46,989 nt of DNA from Candidatus Auribacterota bacterium (GCA_026392015.1 JAPLCW010000004.1:1-46989), one strand, 5' to 3'. Positions 36,360 to 45,284 are shown, numbered from the stretch's first letter. Numbers and translations are program-made. The notes: a model not told the origin generated them from the letters alone.

Positions 36360-37165
36360 AAAACAGGATCGATGCGCTATTCCGCACGCTCGCACGGGAG
36401 CGACGGAAAGGGTTTGTCGCGTATATAACCGCAGGCGATCCCGATCCTTCTCTCACCGCCCCGATCGTTATCGGACTCGAGAGGAACGGAGCCGACATCG
36501 TCGAGCTGGGTGTGCCGTTCTCCGACCCGCTCGCGGACGGCGTGGTGAATCAACGAGCGGCGGAGCGGGCGCTACAGCGAGGTGTTGATATGGGAATGGT
36601 ATTGGAGATCGTGGCGCGGGTTAGAAAGAAATCGGAGATCCCCCTCGTCCTTTTCACCTACCTCAACCCCATATTCAGCTACGGATTTGAAAAATTTGCC
36701 TCCGATGCCGCCTGCGCGGGGGTGGACGGCGTACTTGCCCTCGATCTCCCGCCGGAGGAGTCGGCGAGATATGAGCGGATATTAGCGGCGCGCGGGCTTC
36801 ACTGCATATTCATCATCGCACCCACCACTCCTCCTGCACGCGCAAAACTAATCGCCCGGCATGCTCATGGTTTTATATACTATGTCTCGCGAACCGGTGT
36901 GACGGGAGAGCGGAGGGCCCTGGAGTCGGACATAGCCCGGCGCGTGAGAATGATCAAGCGAGTCACCGCGCTGCCCGTCGCCGTGGGGTTCGGGATCTCG
37001 ACCCCGGCCCAGGTCGAAGCCGTTGCAAAGGTCGCAGATGCGGTAGTTGTGGGGAGCGCCCTTGTAAGAGAGATCGAACAGCATGGCGCGGACAGGAGGC
37101 TTGTGGAGAGGATATGCCGGAAGGCGCGGCGACTCAGCGCGCCGTTGAGAAGGGAAAGAAGATGA
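36356..37165 (+). CDS. trpA: tryptophan synthase alpha subunit
   Basis: TrpA TIM-barrel, 269 aa. It cleaves indoleglycerol phosphate and passes indole to TrpB. Motifs are [28 protein letters not shown] (catalytic Glu), [13 protein letters not shown] (catalytic Asp), [14 protein letters not shown] and [11 protein letters not shown] with the phosphate-binding VVGSALV. It starts on the trpB stop (ATGA), and its own stop overlaps the next gene, giving a tight trpB-trpA-guanylyltransferase unit. Confidence 0.98.
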   Translation: MKNRIDALFRTLARERRKGFVAYITAGDPDPSLTAPIVIGLERNGADIVELGVPFSDPLADGVVNQRAAERALQRGVDMGMVLEIVARVRKKSEIPLVLFTYLNPIFSYGFEKFASDAACAGVDGVLALDLPPEESARYERILAARGLHCIFIIAPTTPPARAKLIARHAHGFIYYVSRTGVTGERRALESDIARRVRMIKRVTALPVAVGFGISTPAQVEAVAKVADAVVVGSALVREIEQHGADRRLVERICRKARRLSAPLRRERR

Positions 37166-38262
37166 GCGGGCCGAAGATCGGGAAGCATATCTACGCCCTT
37201 ATTATGGCGGGTGGGGGAGGGGAAAGGTTTTGGCCGCGCAGCAGGCAGGAAACGCCCAAGCAGCTGTTAAGAATATTCGGTGCAAGGACAATGCTTCAGG
37301 AGACGGCATATAGAGTTTCACCTCTTGTCTCGCGCGACCAGCTGCTTGTCATTACCACAAAAACACAGGCCCCTCAGATACGGAGGCAACTCCCGGGGGT
37401 TCCCCGACAGTCTATTGTTGCAGAGCCCTTCGGGCGTGATACCGCAGCCTGTATCGCCCTGGGAGCCGCGCTGATTATGCATCGTGACCCTGAGGGCATC
37501 ATGATCATCCTGCCCGCCGATCACGTGATAAGAGACAGGAAGAGGTTTATTGTCAATCTGCGGGATGCGTGCAGGGTCGCGAAGGAGCGCAATTGCCTGG
37601 TGACGTTCGGGATTACGCCCACCGGACCGGTAACGGGATACGGCTATATACGGCGGGGGAGATGGCTTCCCTCCGGCCTCGGCACGGCTTTTGCGCGAGT
37701 GGAGGAGTTTACCGAAAAGCCCGATCGTGCCACCGCCGCGAGATATCTCCGGAGGGGAGACTACTTATGGAACAGCGGTATATTCGTCTGGAAGGCGGCA
37801 ATAATTGTTGAGGAATTAAAAAGGCAGATGCCGGACCTCTACAGGTGCTACCTGGAAATCATGAAAGCGTTAGGCACACCGCGATGGGAGAAACCGCTCG
37901 CGCGGCTCTATGGCAAACTGAAAAAAATATCCATTGATTACGGAGTTATGGAGAAGGCGGAGAATGTAATGGTGGCGCGGGCGGACTTCGATTGGGATGA
38001 CGCGGGGTCATGGCTCGCCATAGAAAGGCACTTTGCAGCTGATGGAAATGGCAACATCGTGATGGGGGATACTATCACTCTTGACAGCAGCGGGTGCATC
38101 GTGATGTCGGACGGTGGCATCGTGGGGTGCCTGGGGCTCAAAGACACGATAGTGATACGAACCCCCGATGCGGTTCTTGTGTGCCACCGAAATGCCGCTC
38201 AGGATATCAAGAAGATCGTTCAGCAGTTGAGAACACGGAACAAGTGGAAAGGATACCTGTAG
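37162..38262 (+). CDS. manC: mannose-1-phosphate guanylyltransferase
   Basis: Nucleotidyltransferase, 366 aa from ATG 37162 (overlaps the trpA stop, AGGGAAAG upstream). The signature ALIMAGGGGERFWPRSRQ is followed by TPKQLL, IVAEPFGRDTAACIALGA, LPADHVI, GYGYIRRG, VEEFTEKPD, NSGIFVWK and FDWDDAGSW. It makes GDP-mannose for glycan or LPS synthesis. No isomerase domain is fused. Lys/Phe choices fit guanylyltransferases more than glucose-1-phosphate enzymes, but sugar specificity is not certain. Confidence 0.9.
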   Translation: MSGPKIGKHIYALIMAGGGGERFWPRSRQETPKQLLRIFGARTMLQETAYRVSPLVSRDQLLVITTKTQAPQIRRQLPGVPRQSIVAEPFGRDTAACIALGAALIMHRDPEGIMIILPADHVIRDRKRFIVNLRDACRVAKERNCLVTFGITPTGPVTGYGYIRRGRWLPSGLGTAFARVEEFTEKPDRATAARYLRRGDYLWNSGIFVWKAAIIVEELKRQMPDLYRCYLEIMKALGTPRWEKPLARLYGKLKKISIDYGVMEKAENVMVARADFDWDDAGSWLAIERHFAADGNGNIVMGDTITLDSSGCIVMSDGGIVGCLGLKDTIVIRTPDAVLVCHRNAAQDIKKIVQQLRTRNKWKGYL

Positions 38263-38279
38263 GTAAGGCGTCAGTTAGG

Positions 38280-38366
38280 GTAGAGTGCCCCCCCTCCCCC
38301 TCCGAAGGGGAGCTTGTCCCGAGCGAAGCCGAGGGAAGGGAGGGGGTGATTCCCCCTATAACTGAG
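38280..38366. repeat. CCCCTCCGAAGGGG hairpin repeat upstream of prs
   Basis: CCCCCTCCCCCTCCGAAGGGG followed by AGCTTGTCCCGAGCGAAGCC and GGGAGGGGGTGATTCCCCC. It is built from modules similar to those inside the mobile elements at 39804 and 41800 but lacks their terminal repeats. Confidence 0.65.
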
Positions 38367-38405
38367 GCATTACACCTGTAGCTATTTGCGCGAAAGGAGA
38401 ACGAG

Positions 38406-39344
38406 ATGAAGATTTTCTGTGGTAGGTCGAATCCCGAACTCGCGAGAGAGATATGCATCTACCTCGGAATTGAGTTGGGCAAGTGTATCGTGCACAAATT
38501 TAAAAACGACAATACCTTTGTCCGCATCGAGGAGAATGTGCGGGGAAAAGATGTATTCGTGATCCAGACCAGCGCAATTCCCGTGAACGACTACCTGATG
38601 GAGCTCCTGATCATGATTGATGCGCTCAAGCACGCTTCGGCGAGCCGAGTGACCGCGGTCCTGCCGTACTATCCCTACGCGCGTTCCGACAAGAAGGATC
38701 AGCCACGCATCAGCATCACCGCCCGCCTCGTGGCGGATCTGCTTGAGACCGCGGGGGCTGACCGCGTGCTCACCATGAACCTTCACTCCGAACAGATTCA
38801 GGGCTTCTTCAGGATTCCCGTAGACCAGCTGCTGGCGTCCCCTATCCTCTGTGACTACTTCTCGAAAAGCGGCCTCGAGAACTTCATTGTTGTCGCCCCG
38901 GACGCGGGGAGCGCCAAGCGTGCGGAGAAATACGCTCTCACCCTGGGGCTCCCGATGGCGGTACTCGACAAGCGCCGCGATCCACTTAATGACACGGTGG
39001 AGATATTCCATATCATCGGTGATGTGAAGGGAAAGGACGCGATAGTGTTCGATGATGAGATTGCGACGGGTGGATCCATGATAGAAACAGCCAACGCCCT
39101 TATTGAGCAGGGAGCGCGCGACCTTCATGCGGGCGCCGCGCATGCCGTGCTCTGCGGCGATGCTCCGCGCAAGCTCCAGGAATCCCCCTATAAGCAGATT
39201 GTGGTGACAAACTCGCTGCCTGTCGAAGGGGAAAAGAAAATCAAGAAAATCAAGGTCCTCTCGGTTGCGCCGCTCTTCGGCGAGGCGATCAGGCGGATTC
39301 ACGAGGGAAAGTCGTTGAGTGAGCTCTTGAGGAAACACCTGTGA
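38406..39344 (+). CDS. prs: ribose-phosphate pyrophosphokinase
   Basis: PRPP synthetase, 312 aa. Start ATG 38406 with AAAGGAGAACGAG. Motifs are FVIQTSAIPVNDYLMELL, VLPYYPYARSDKKDQPR, LHSEQIQGFF, VVAPDAGSAKRA and the PRPP loop DDEIATGGSM, which departs from the common DxxxxTxGT wording. The product PRPP is needed by the his, trp and nad genes of this window. ruvX begins 1 bp after its stop. Confidence 0.96.
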   Translation: MKIFCGRSNPELAREICIYLGIELGKCIVHKFKNDNTFVRIEENVRGKDVFVIQTSAIPVNDYLMELLIMIDALKHASASRVTAVLPYYPYARSDKKDQPRISITARLVADLLETAGADRVLTMNLHSEQIQGFFRIPVDQLLASPILCDYFSKSGLENFIVVAPDAGSAKRAEKYALTLGLPMAVLDKRRDPLNDTVEIFHIIGDVKGKDAIVFDDEIATGGSMIETANALIEQGARDLHAGAAHAVLCGDAPRKLQESPYKQIVVTNSLPVEGEKKIKKIKVLSVAPLFGEAIRRIHEGKSLSELLRKHL

Positions 39345-39345
39345 G

Positions 39346-39765
39346 ATGGCCCACGTCATGAGGATGCTCGGCCTGGATGTGGGGGAGAGACGGATCGGCA
39401 TGGCGATCAGCGACCCGTTCGGATTTACCGCGCAGGGAGCGGGATTCATCGAGCGCGGATCCCAGGAGAGAACATTGAGCCTTCTGAGAGAGGTTGTCGG
39501 TCGCTACAATATAGGCCAGATTGTCATGGGCTTTCCTCTCATGATGTCCGGCGAGGAGGGGGAGAGCGCGCGCAACGTACGCGTTTTCTCGGAGCAGATA
39601 CAGCGGTCCCTCAAAATTCCGGTAGTCCTGTGGGATGAGCGGCTTACCACCGCGGAAGCCGATAAACTCATGAAAACAGCGGGCCTCTCGCGGAAGAAAA
39701 GGAGCAAGCACATTGACGAGATGGCTGCCCAGATTATTCTTCAGTCGTACCTTGATTCCCGGTGA
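39346..39765 (+). CDS. ruvX: putative pre-16S rRNA nuclease / Holliday junction resolvase YqgF
   Basis: YqgF/RuvX RNase H fold, 139 aa. The first strand LGLDVGERRIGMAISDP has the catalytic Asp; VMGFPLMMSGEEGESA and WDERLTTAEAD give the middle acidic residues, and the C-terminal HIDEMAAQIILQSYLDSR has the final Asp/Glu pair. E. coli YqgF matures the 16S rRNA 5' end. ATG 39346 or 39358 (MRMLGLDVG) are both possible; the latter matches relatives better. Confidence 0.94.
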   Translation: MAHVMRMLGLDVGERRIGMAISDPFGFTAQGAGFIERGSQERTLSLLREVVGRYNIGQIVMGFPLMMSGEEGESARNVRVFSEQIQRSLKIPVVLWDERLTTAEADKLMKTAGLSRKKRSKHIDEMAAQIILQSYLDSR

Positions 39766-39803
39766 TGCAGTGAATACCAAGTGCGTACGCATCATGATTA
39801 TTA

Positions 39804-40147
39804 GGTTCTCTTACGTTTTGTGTGGGTTACTTTAGTTATTCCCTCCCCCCTGTGAAGGGGGGAGGTTAGGAAGCTATTTCCTCTCCCCTGTGAAGGGGGG
39901 GAGGTTAGAAAGCTATTCCCTCCCCTCTGTGAAGGGGGGAGGTTAGGAGGGGGGTGATGCGATTACCCCCGAACACCGATGCCACATGAAAAGATAATGG
40001 CTATTACTTGCTACAAGAACACACTCCCACCCTCACCCTTGCTTCAGCAGGGTCCCTTCGACTACGCTCAGGGTCTTCGACAGCACAGGCTCCCCTTCGA
40101 AGGGGGAGGGGATAGGGATATTTACCCACACAAAGTGGAAGAGAACC
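39804..40147. mobile_element. MITE with 23-bp terminal inverted repeats, copy 1
   Basis: 344 bp, no protein. The left end GGTTCTCTTACGTTTTGTGT and the right end (inverted) GGTTCTCTTCCACTTTGTGT are imperfect inverted repeats. It is flanked by GATTATTA (39796-39803) and AATTATTA (40148-40155), an 8-bp target duplication with one change. The interior is nearly identical to 41800-42066 except for a CCCTCCCC..GGGGGGAGGTTAG unit of about 38 bp that is present three times here and once there. It sits 30 bp upstream of the M16 peptidase gene. Confidence 0.85.
39840..39953. repeat. three tandem 38-39-bp hairpin units inside MITE copy 1
   Basis: Units have the form TATTCCCTCCCCCCTGTGAA followed by GGGGGGAGGTTAGGAAGC, each a hairpin with CCTCCCC facing GGGGAGG. 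Two extra units account for the 77-bp length difference from MITE copy 2. Confidence 0.8.
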
Positions 40148-40177
40148 AATTATTATAACCTGCGAGGTATCAGAGAA

Positions 40178-41470
40178 ATGAAAGGCGAATTACGTTCTCC
40201 CTCATACGAAAGCAGCGTGCTCCCCAGCGGGATGCGGGTGGTCACCTGCGAAATGCCGTCTATGGAGTCGGTCGCCCTGGGGCTCTGGGTGGGGATAGGA
40301 GGCCGATACGAGGAGCGGAAGAAGAACGGCATCTCGCATTTTCTGGAACATATTCTTTTCAAGGGAACTAGGAAGCGCTCCGCCCTCGAAATTTCTCAGG
40401 CGATCGAGAGCGTAGGGGGGAGCCTGAACGGTTTTACGGGGGAGGAGTATACCTGTTATATGGCCAAGGTGATTCACCGCCACCTGAAACGTGCTGCCGA
40501 TGTGCTCACGGACATGTTCCTTCATCCGGTAGTGAGATCTGAAGATGTCGAGAAAGAGAGAATAGTAATCAGGGAAGAGATCAACATGTATCGTGACACC
40601 CCCCAGCATCATGTCATGGATCTGCTTAACGAGGTGCTATGGACTGATCACCCGCTCGGACGTCCCCTTGTGGGAACTCCCGAGACGATCTTGACGATCA
40701 CACAAAACGATCTCCGCATGTACCAGAGGCGAAGCTACACACCTGCAAATACAGTGTGCGCGGTGGCGGGGGGGGTGCGACACAGCGAAGTAATGAAAAT
40801 TATGGACACCCTGATTCCAAAGCGGCCAAGGGGCAGGGTCCCCACGTATATGGCTGCGCGCGACAGGCAGCGCAAACCAAAGCTGCTCGTGCAGAAGAAG
40901 AATACCGAGCAGACGCATCTGTGCGTGGCGGTGCGCGGATATTCGCGAAACCATCCGAGTCGGTACGCTCTCCAGTTGCTGAGCATCGTCGCCGGGGAGA
41001 ACATGAGCTCGCGTCTCTTCCAGCGGATCCGCGAAAAGCGCGGGCTTGCCTACGCCATTCACTCATCGATCATACGCTACAGGGATACGGGCGCATTCAC
41101 CGTTTATGCCGGCGTTGAAAATAAAAAGGCGCTCGCGGTGATCGCTCTCATAATGCGTGAGCTTGGGAAGATGGCCCGGGGGGAGGGCGTGACGCAAAGC
41201 GAGCTTGCCCGCGCCAAGCTGTACTGGGAAGGCCAGCTTGCGATGGAGCTTGAAAAGACAACCAGCAACATGCTCAGCGTCGGGGAGAGCATGCTCTGCT
41301 CCGGCCATATATTGACAAAACAAGAGATTTTGTCTAAAATTAATAAAGTAAAGTTGCAGGATGTACATAGGGTTGCAGCGGATATCTTTGCCGATGAAAA
41401 GCTCAGCCTGGCCGCAGTAGGTCCGCTCCCGGAGAAAGAGGATGTAATCAGCGATTCACTCCACTTCTAA
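40178..41470 (+). CDS. M16 family zinc peptidase (pitrilysin/MPP-like)
   Basis: 430 aa, the normal size for bacterial single-chain M16B. The inverted zinc motif is HFLEH (His54, Glu57, His58), with the third ligand Glu134 exactly 76 residues later in VIREEINMYRD. The C-terminal half has the R/Y pair in LFQRIREKRGLAYAIHS. It degrades or processes peptides, possibly in the cytoplasm, since no signal peptide is seen. GAGG lies about 10 bp before the ATG. The gene is enclosed by MITE copy 1 on the left and the three-hairpin element plus MITE copy 2 on the right. Confidence 0.95.
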   Translation: MKGELRSPSYESSVLPSGMRVVTCEMPSMESVALGLWVGIGGRYEERKKNGISHFLEHILFKGTRKRSALEISQAIESVGGSLNGFTGEEYTCYMAKVIHRHLKRAADVLTDMFLHPVVRSEDVEKERIVIREEINMYRDTPQHHVMDLLNEVLWTDHPLGRPLVGTPETILTITQNDLRMYQRRSYTPANTVCAVAGGVRHSEVMKIMDTLIPKRPRGRVPTYMAARDRQRKPKLLVQKKNTEQTHLCVAVRGYSRNHPSRYALQLLSIVAGENMSSRLFQRIREKRGLAYAIHSSIIRYRDTGAFTVYAGVENKKALAVIALIMRELGKMARGEGVTQSELARAKLYWEGQLAMELEKTTSNMLSVGESMLCSGHILTKQEILSKINKVKLQDVHRVAADIFADEKLSLAAVGPLPEKEDVISDSLHF

Positions 41471-41580
41471 GTTCGCGGGAGTTCCCCACCTGGAAGGGTG
41501 GGGATGAGAGCAGGGAGCCGCGAAGCGGGTCGGGCGAAGCCCGAACCCAATGAGACCACCGCTGTAAGGCGGTGGAGATT
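41468..41580 (+). ncRNA. three-hairpin element, copy 1 (possible orphan transposon RNA)
   Basis: GCGGGAGTTCCCCACC opens it. Hairpin 1 is CCCCACC (41484-41490) with GGTGGGG (41497-41503), followed by ATGAGAG. A central hairpin CGGGC/GCCCG lies at about 41531-41543. Hairpin 3 is CCACCGC (41556-41562), loop TGTAAG, GCGGTGG (41569-41575). The same order, stem lengths and 6-nt loops are found at 46099-46210 with changed but still paired stems. It resembles right ends of IS200/IS605-type elements that encode guide RNAs, but no tnpB or iscB is present. Strand is inferred from similarity of layout only. Confidence 0.45.
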
Positions 41581-41791
41581 CGTGACGGCTGTCCGGTGAT
41601 GAGAAGAATCAGAATCGCACCCTCGCTTCTTGCAGCTGATTTTAGCAGGCGTGTGAAGGAGGCCTGAGCTGCGGGATATAGCCCGTGCCATCAGTTCGCT
41701 GCGTGCCGTTGCCTCGCATCCGAATTGAGGATTGCATTCCCATGCCATGCGCGTTGAGGGGCGTCTCCTGCGCCATTCCCTGCTGCATTAA
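41581..41791. other. non-coding stretch between three-hairpin element and MITE copy 2
   Basis: No gene was recognised. Open frames are short and have no Shine-Dalgarno. This could be decayed remains of the element that supplied the hairpins at 41468-41580. Confidence 0.5.
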
Positions 41792-41799
41792 TTTAATAT

Positions 41800-42066
41800 G
41801 GTTCTCTTACGTTTTGTGTAGGTTGCTTTAGCTATTCCCTCTCCCCTGTGAAGGGGGGAGGTTAGGAGGGGGGTGATGCGATTACCCCCGAACACCGATG
41901 CCACATGAAAAGATAATGGCTATTACTTGCTACAAGAACACACCCCCACCCTCACCCTTGCTTCAGCAGGGTCCCTTCGACTACGCTCAGGGTCTTCGAC
42001 AGCACAGGATCCCCTTCGAAGGGGGAGGGGAAAGGGCTATTTACCCACACAAAGTGGAAGAGAACC
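41800..42066. mobile_element. MITE with 23-bp terminal inverted repeats, copy 2
   Basis: 267 bp. The left end GGTTCTCTTACGTTTTGTGT and the right end (inverted) GGTTCTCTTCCACTTTGTGT are the same as in copy 1. It is flanked by perfect 8-bp duplications TTTAATAT (41792-41799 and 42067-42074). There is no open frame for a transposase, so it must have been moved in trans. 24 bp separate it from the lepA start, so the lepA promoter was displaced or lies in the element. Confidence 0.9.
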
Positions 42067-42090
42067 TTTAATATTAATAGGATGATCGTC

Positions 42091-43893
42091 ATGTCATATA
42101 ATCCGCGGATGCTGAGGAACTTCTCGATTGTTGCGCATATCGACCATGGGAAATCCACTCTCGCAGACCGGCTCCTTCAACTGACCAAGACCATTGATGA
42201 GAGACAGTTCAGGGACCAGTTCCTCGACGACATGGACCTGGAGCGGGAGCGGGGCATCACTATAAAATCACACCCGGTCCGGATGCGCTACCTCGCGAAG
42301 GATGGCAATGAGTATATTCTGAATCTCATCGATACGCCCGGCCATGTTGATTTCAGCTACGAAGTTTCGCGGAGCCTCTCTGCATGCGAGGGAGCCCTCC
42401 TTGTCGTCGATGCCGCGCAAGGCGTTGAGGCGCAAACTGTTGCAAATTGCCACCTCTGTGCGAACAACGGCCTCGAAGTCATTCCCGTGATCAACAAGGT
42501 GGACCTCCCCAACGCGAATATCGCGGAGACGAAACGGCAGCTCGAGGAGGTGCTCGCAGTGCCTTCAGAGGATGCGCTCTGTGTGAGCGCGAAAACGGGA
42601 GTCGGCGTTGAGGAGTTGCTCGAAGCGGTAGTGAAGCGCATACCGCCGCCGGCATTCTCCGACGGGGAGGAACTCAGGGCGCTTATCTTCGATTCTCTCT
42701 TTGATACATTCCGCGGCGTCATCGTCTATGTGCGCATCTTCAGCGGCATCGTAGAGCCTCACATGAAGATTATGCTCATGTCGACCGGTAAGACCTTCGA
42801 GGTCCAGGAGGTCGGTTATTTCTCGCCCCACGCGACCCCCCAGGAAAGGCTTCATCCAGGCGAGGTGGGGTACATCATCGCCAATATAAAGGATTCTGCC
42901 GATGTGAAGATAGGCGACACCATCACAAGCGCCCAGGCGCCTGCGACAAATCCGCTCCCGGGTTTCAAGCACTTGCGACCTATGGTGTTCAGCAGCTTTT
43001 ATCCCATTACATCAACTGAATATGAGAACCTCAAATCGTCCCTGAACCGGCTCCGTTTAAATGATCCGTCGTTCACCTATGAACCCGAGAACTCTGTTGC
43101 CCTCGGTTTCGGCTTCCGCTGCGGTTTCCTCGGCCTTCTGCACATGGAGATTATCCAGGAGAGGCTGGAGCGTGAATATCAGGTCGGCATTGTAGCATCG
43201 GTGCCGAGCGTCATTTATTCCATCAAGAAGAAGAACGGAACACTCGTGGAGATAGATAACCCCTCGCGCATGCCCTCGCTGTCAGAAATCGATGAGATCC
43301 GGGAGCCGATGATACGCGCGTTCATTATCGTTCCCAATGAAATGATCAGTGCATTGATGAAGCTCGCTCAGGAGCGCCGCGGGACGTGCACAAGGACGGA
43401 GTCGATCGATAAGCACCGCGTCATTCTCACATTCGAGCTTCCCCTCAACGAGGTGGTGCTCGACTTTTACGACCGCCTCAAATCGGTGACGAGCGGCTAT
43501 GGTTCAATGGACTACGAATATATCGGATTCAGTCCATCGGATATCGTAAAACTTGACATCCTTCTCAACAAGGAGCCGGTGGACGCTTTTTCATTTATGG
43601 TGCACAGGAGTAAGGCAGAGGGAAGGGGGAGGCAACTCGCGGAGAGGCTGAGGGAGGTCATTCCGCAGCAACTCTTCCGCGTCGCGATCCAGGCGGCGAT
43701 CGAAAACCGGATCATCGCGAGCGAGGTGGTGAGACCTCTCAAGAAGGATGTCACCGCAAAGTGCTATGGAGGGGATATTACCCGTAAGCGAAAATTGTGG
43801 GATAAGCAGAAGGCCGGGAAGAGGAAGATGAAACAGGTCGGCAAGGTAAACATTCCTCATAATGCGTTCATCGAGGTATTGAAGCTCGATTGA
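42091..43893 (+). CDS. lepA: elongation factor 4 (LepA)
   Basis: LepA back-translocating ribosomal GTPase, about 600 aa. G1 is AHIDHGKS, G2 is in the RGITIK region, G3 is DTPGHVDF and G4 is NKVDLP. The LepA-specific C-terminus has GGDITRKRKLWDKQKAGKRK and KVNIPHNAFIEVLKLD. The start is taken as ATG 42091 (MSYNPRMLRNFSIVA) with AGGATG about 9 bp upstream; ATG 42082 and ATG 42109 are alternatives. It is followed by lepB after a repeat-filled gap. Confidence 0.98.
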   Translation: MSYNPRMLRNFSIVAHIDHGKSTLADRLLQLTKTIDERQFRDQFLDDMDLERERGITIKSHPVRMRYLAKDGNEYILNLIDTPGHVDFSYEVSRSLSACEGALLVVDAAQGVEAQTVANCHLCANNGLEVIPVINKVDLPNANIAETKRQLEEVLAVPSEDALCVSAKTGVGVEELLEAVVKRIPPPAFSDGEELRALIFDSLFDTFRGVIVYVRIFSGIVEPHMKIMLMSTGKTFEVQEVGYFSPHATPQERLHPGEVGYIIANIKDSADVKIGDTITSAQAPATNPLPGFKHLRPMVFSSFYPITSTEYENLKSSLNRLRLNDPSFTYEPENSVALGFGFRCGFLGLLHMEIIQERLEREYQVGIVASVPSVIYSIKKKNGTLVEIDNPSRMPSLSEIDEIREPMIRAFIIVPNEMISALMKLAQERRGTCTRTESIDKHRVILTFELPLNEVVLDFYDRLKSVTSGYGSMDYEYIGFSPSDIVKLDILLNKEPVDAFSFMVHRSKAEGRGRQLAERLREVIPQQLFRVAIQAAIENRIIASEVVRPLKKDVTAKCYGGDITRKRKLWDKQKAGKRKMKQVGKVNIPHNAFIEVLKLD

Positions 43894-43968
43894 GCCCTCT
43901 GCGCAAGAGCAGGACATTCCCTAAAATGTAGTACTCCACGTTTGGGAAATGACCGGATTATATATTTT

Positions 43969-44075
43969 ACCGCGGAGACGCAGAGAACGCAGAGATGATA
44001 CATCACGCAGAGAATTAGGCTGTTATGGATTATTTCTTTGCGATCGCTCTTTGCGTACTCTGCGTCTCTGCGGTG
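43969..44075. repeat. ACCGCGGAGACGCAGAG palindrome between lepA and lepB
   Basis: The left arm ACCGCGGAGACGCAGAGAAC pairs with the right arm CTCTGCGTCTCTGCGGT, forming a long hairpin. CTTTGCGTACTCTGCG on the right faces CGCAGAGAACGCAGAG on the left. The rest of the gap (44076-44190) has no gene. Confidence 0.75.
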
Positions 44076-44201
44076 AGCTATTAATTTTCTTAGAAAAAAC
44101 GGGGAAAGTACAGGATGCAAGAGACACAGGATGCAAGAGCACTTGTGGGGATAGGGGACTTTTGATACTATTCATGTTTTTCGTGGAGTAGGGGAGGGAA
44201 A

Positions 44202-45179
44202 ATGGGATTCCTAGCGAATCGCAAAAAGATCAAATACGCCAAGTTGCTGCTCAAGACGTCCAAGACGCTCTATCGCAAACATGGAAGGAAGATTGCGGAA
44301 AAGGATGCATCCGTGCTTGAGAGTGACATGAAAGCGATGTCGAGCGCGCTGGCCGCAAGAAACATTTCTGAGATCGAGAAGGCCACCGAAAGGCTTGATC
44401 GGAGTTTCGAGAGGCACCTCGCATTCGCGAAGAAGTCCCTGGTCAGGGAATATGCGGAAGCATTCATCCTCGCTCTCGTCATCGCTCTCTTCCTGCGCAC
44501 CTTCGTGATTCAGCTCTTCAAGATCCCCACCGGCTCGATGGAACCGACCCTCTGGGGCGCCCAGAATCATCATGGATTCGGAGACCATATCGTGGTGAAC
44601 AAGTTTATCTACGGCCCTCAAACATTCGATTGGGTAGGGATCCCCTGGACAAATCACGGTTTCGATCTGCCCACCTGGCGCATCGATAAACTTGGCCTGC
44701 GCAAACCGATGAGAGGGGACATCATCGTTTTCAAGTTTCCCTTCAATTATCACTGCAATCAATGTTCGCCCTCGTCGCCCTCCTCGGATTTTAATCTGAA
44801 ACCGGGGCAGCCTCTTGTCTGTCCTGCTTGTGGATCTCGCGATATAGAGTATCAGAACAAGGATTTCGTCAAGAGATGCATCGGGCTGCCGGGTCAAACT
44901 GTAGAGATACGAGGGGGGCACATTTATATCAATGACCAGCTTATAACCGAACCTAAGCCCATCGGCGATATATATTATACAAATATCCCCCCGGACAAAG
45001 GGCCCTACGGTCATGTCGGACAGAAGTTCACGATCCCCGAAGACAACTATTTTATGATGGGAGATAACAGCACAAATAGCAAGGATAGCCGGATGTGGGG
45101 TTTAGTCCCATTCCAGAACATCCGAGGCAGGGCCGTCTTCATCTATCTCCCGCTGAAGAGGGTCGGCGTCATCAGATAA
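44202..45179 (+). CDS. lepB: signal peptidase I with inserted zinc ribbon
   Basis: 325 aa. An N-terminal charged helical part (about 1-80) precedes a transmembrane helix (about 86-106). The catalytic Ser112 is in IPTGSMEPTL and Lys224 is in KDFVKRCIGLPG, followed by MMGDNSTNSKDSRMWG. Between box C (RGDIIVFKFP) and the Lys box there is an extra segment of about 40 residues with CNQC (185-188) and CPAC (207-210), a zinc-ribbon pattern not found in E. coli or Bacillus enzymes. It removes signal peptides at the membrane. AGGGGAGGGAAA precedes the ATG. Confidence 0.95.
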   Translation: MGFLANRKKIKYAKLLLKTSKTLYRKHGRKIAEKDASVLESDMKAMSSALAARNISEIEKATERLDRSFERHLAFAKKSLVREYAEAFILALVIALFLRTFVIQLFKIPTGSMEPTLWGAQNHHGFGDHIVVNKFIYGPQTFDWVGIPWTNHGFDLPTWRIDKLGLRKPMRGDIIVFKFPFNYHCNQCSPSSPSSDFNLKPGQPLVCPACGSRDIEYQNKDFVKRCIGLPGQTVEIRGGHIYINDQLITEPKPIGDIYYTNIPPDKGPYGHVGQKFTIPEDNYFMMGDNSTNSKDSRMWGLVPFQNIRGRAVFIYLPLKRVGVIR

Positions 45180-45284
45180 GCATTTCACATTTTCACCCCA
45201 TAGCCTTCTACTCCAGAATAGACCCGTGTGTTCTCTTCGATTGCCTAGCGGGTCAATGAATGATGGGTGCTCTCAAACTACATC

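Noticed and set aside
35151..36395. 414-codon open frame on the minus strand opposite trpB
   Set aside because: Antisense shadow produced by codon bias of trpB, whose motifs are complete on the + strand.
39840..39953. Possible CRISPR array from the three tandem units
   Set aside because: Units are adjacent without unique spacers and lie inside a MITE; no cas genes are present.
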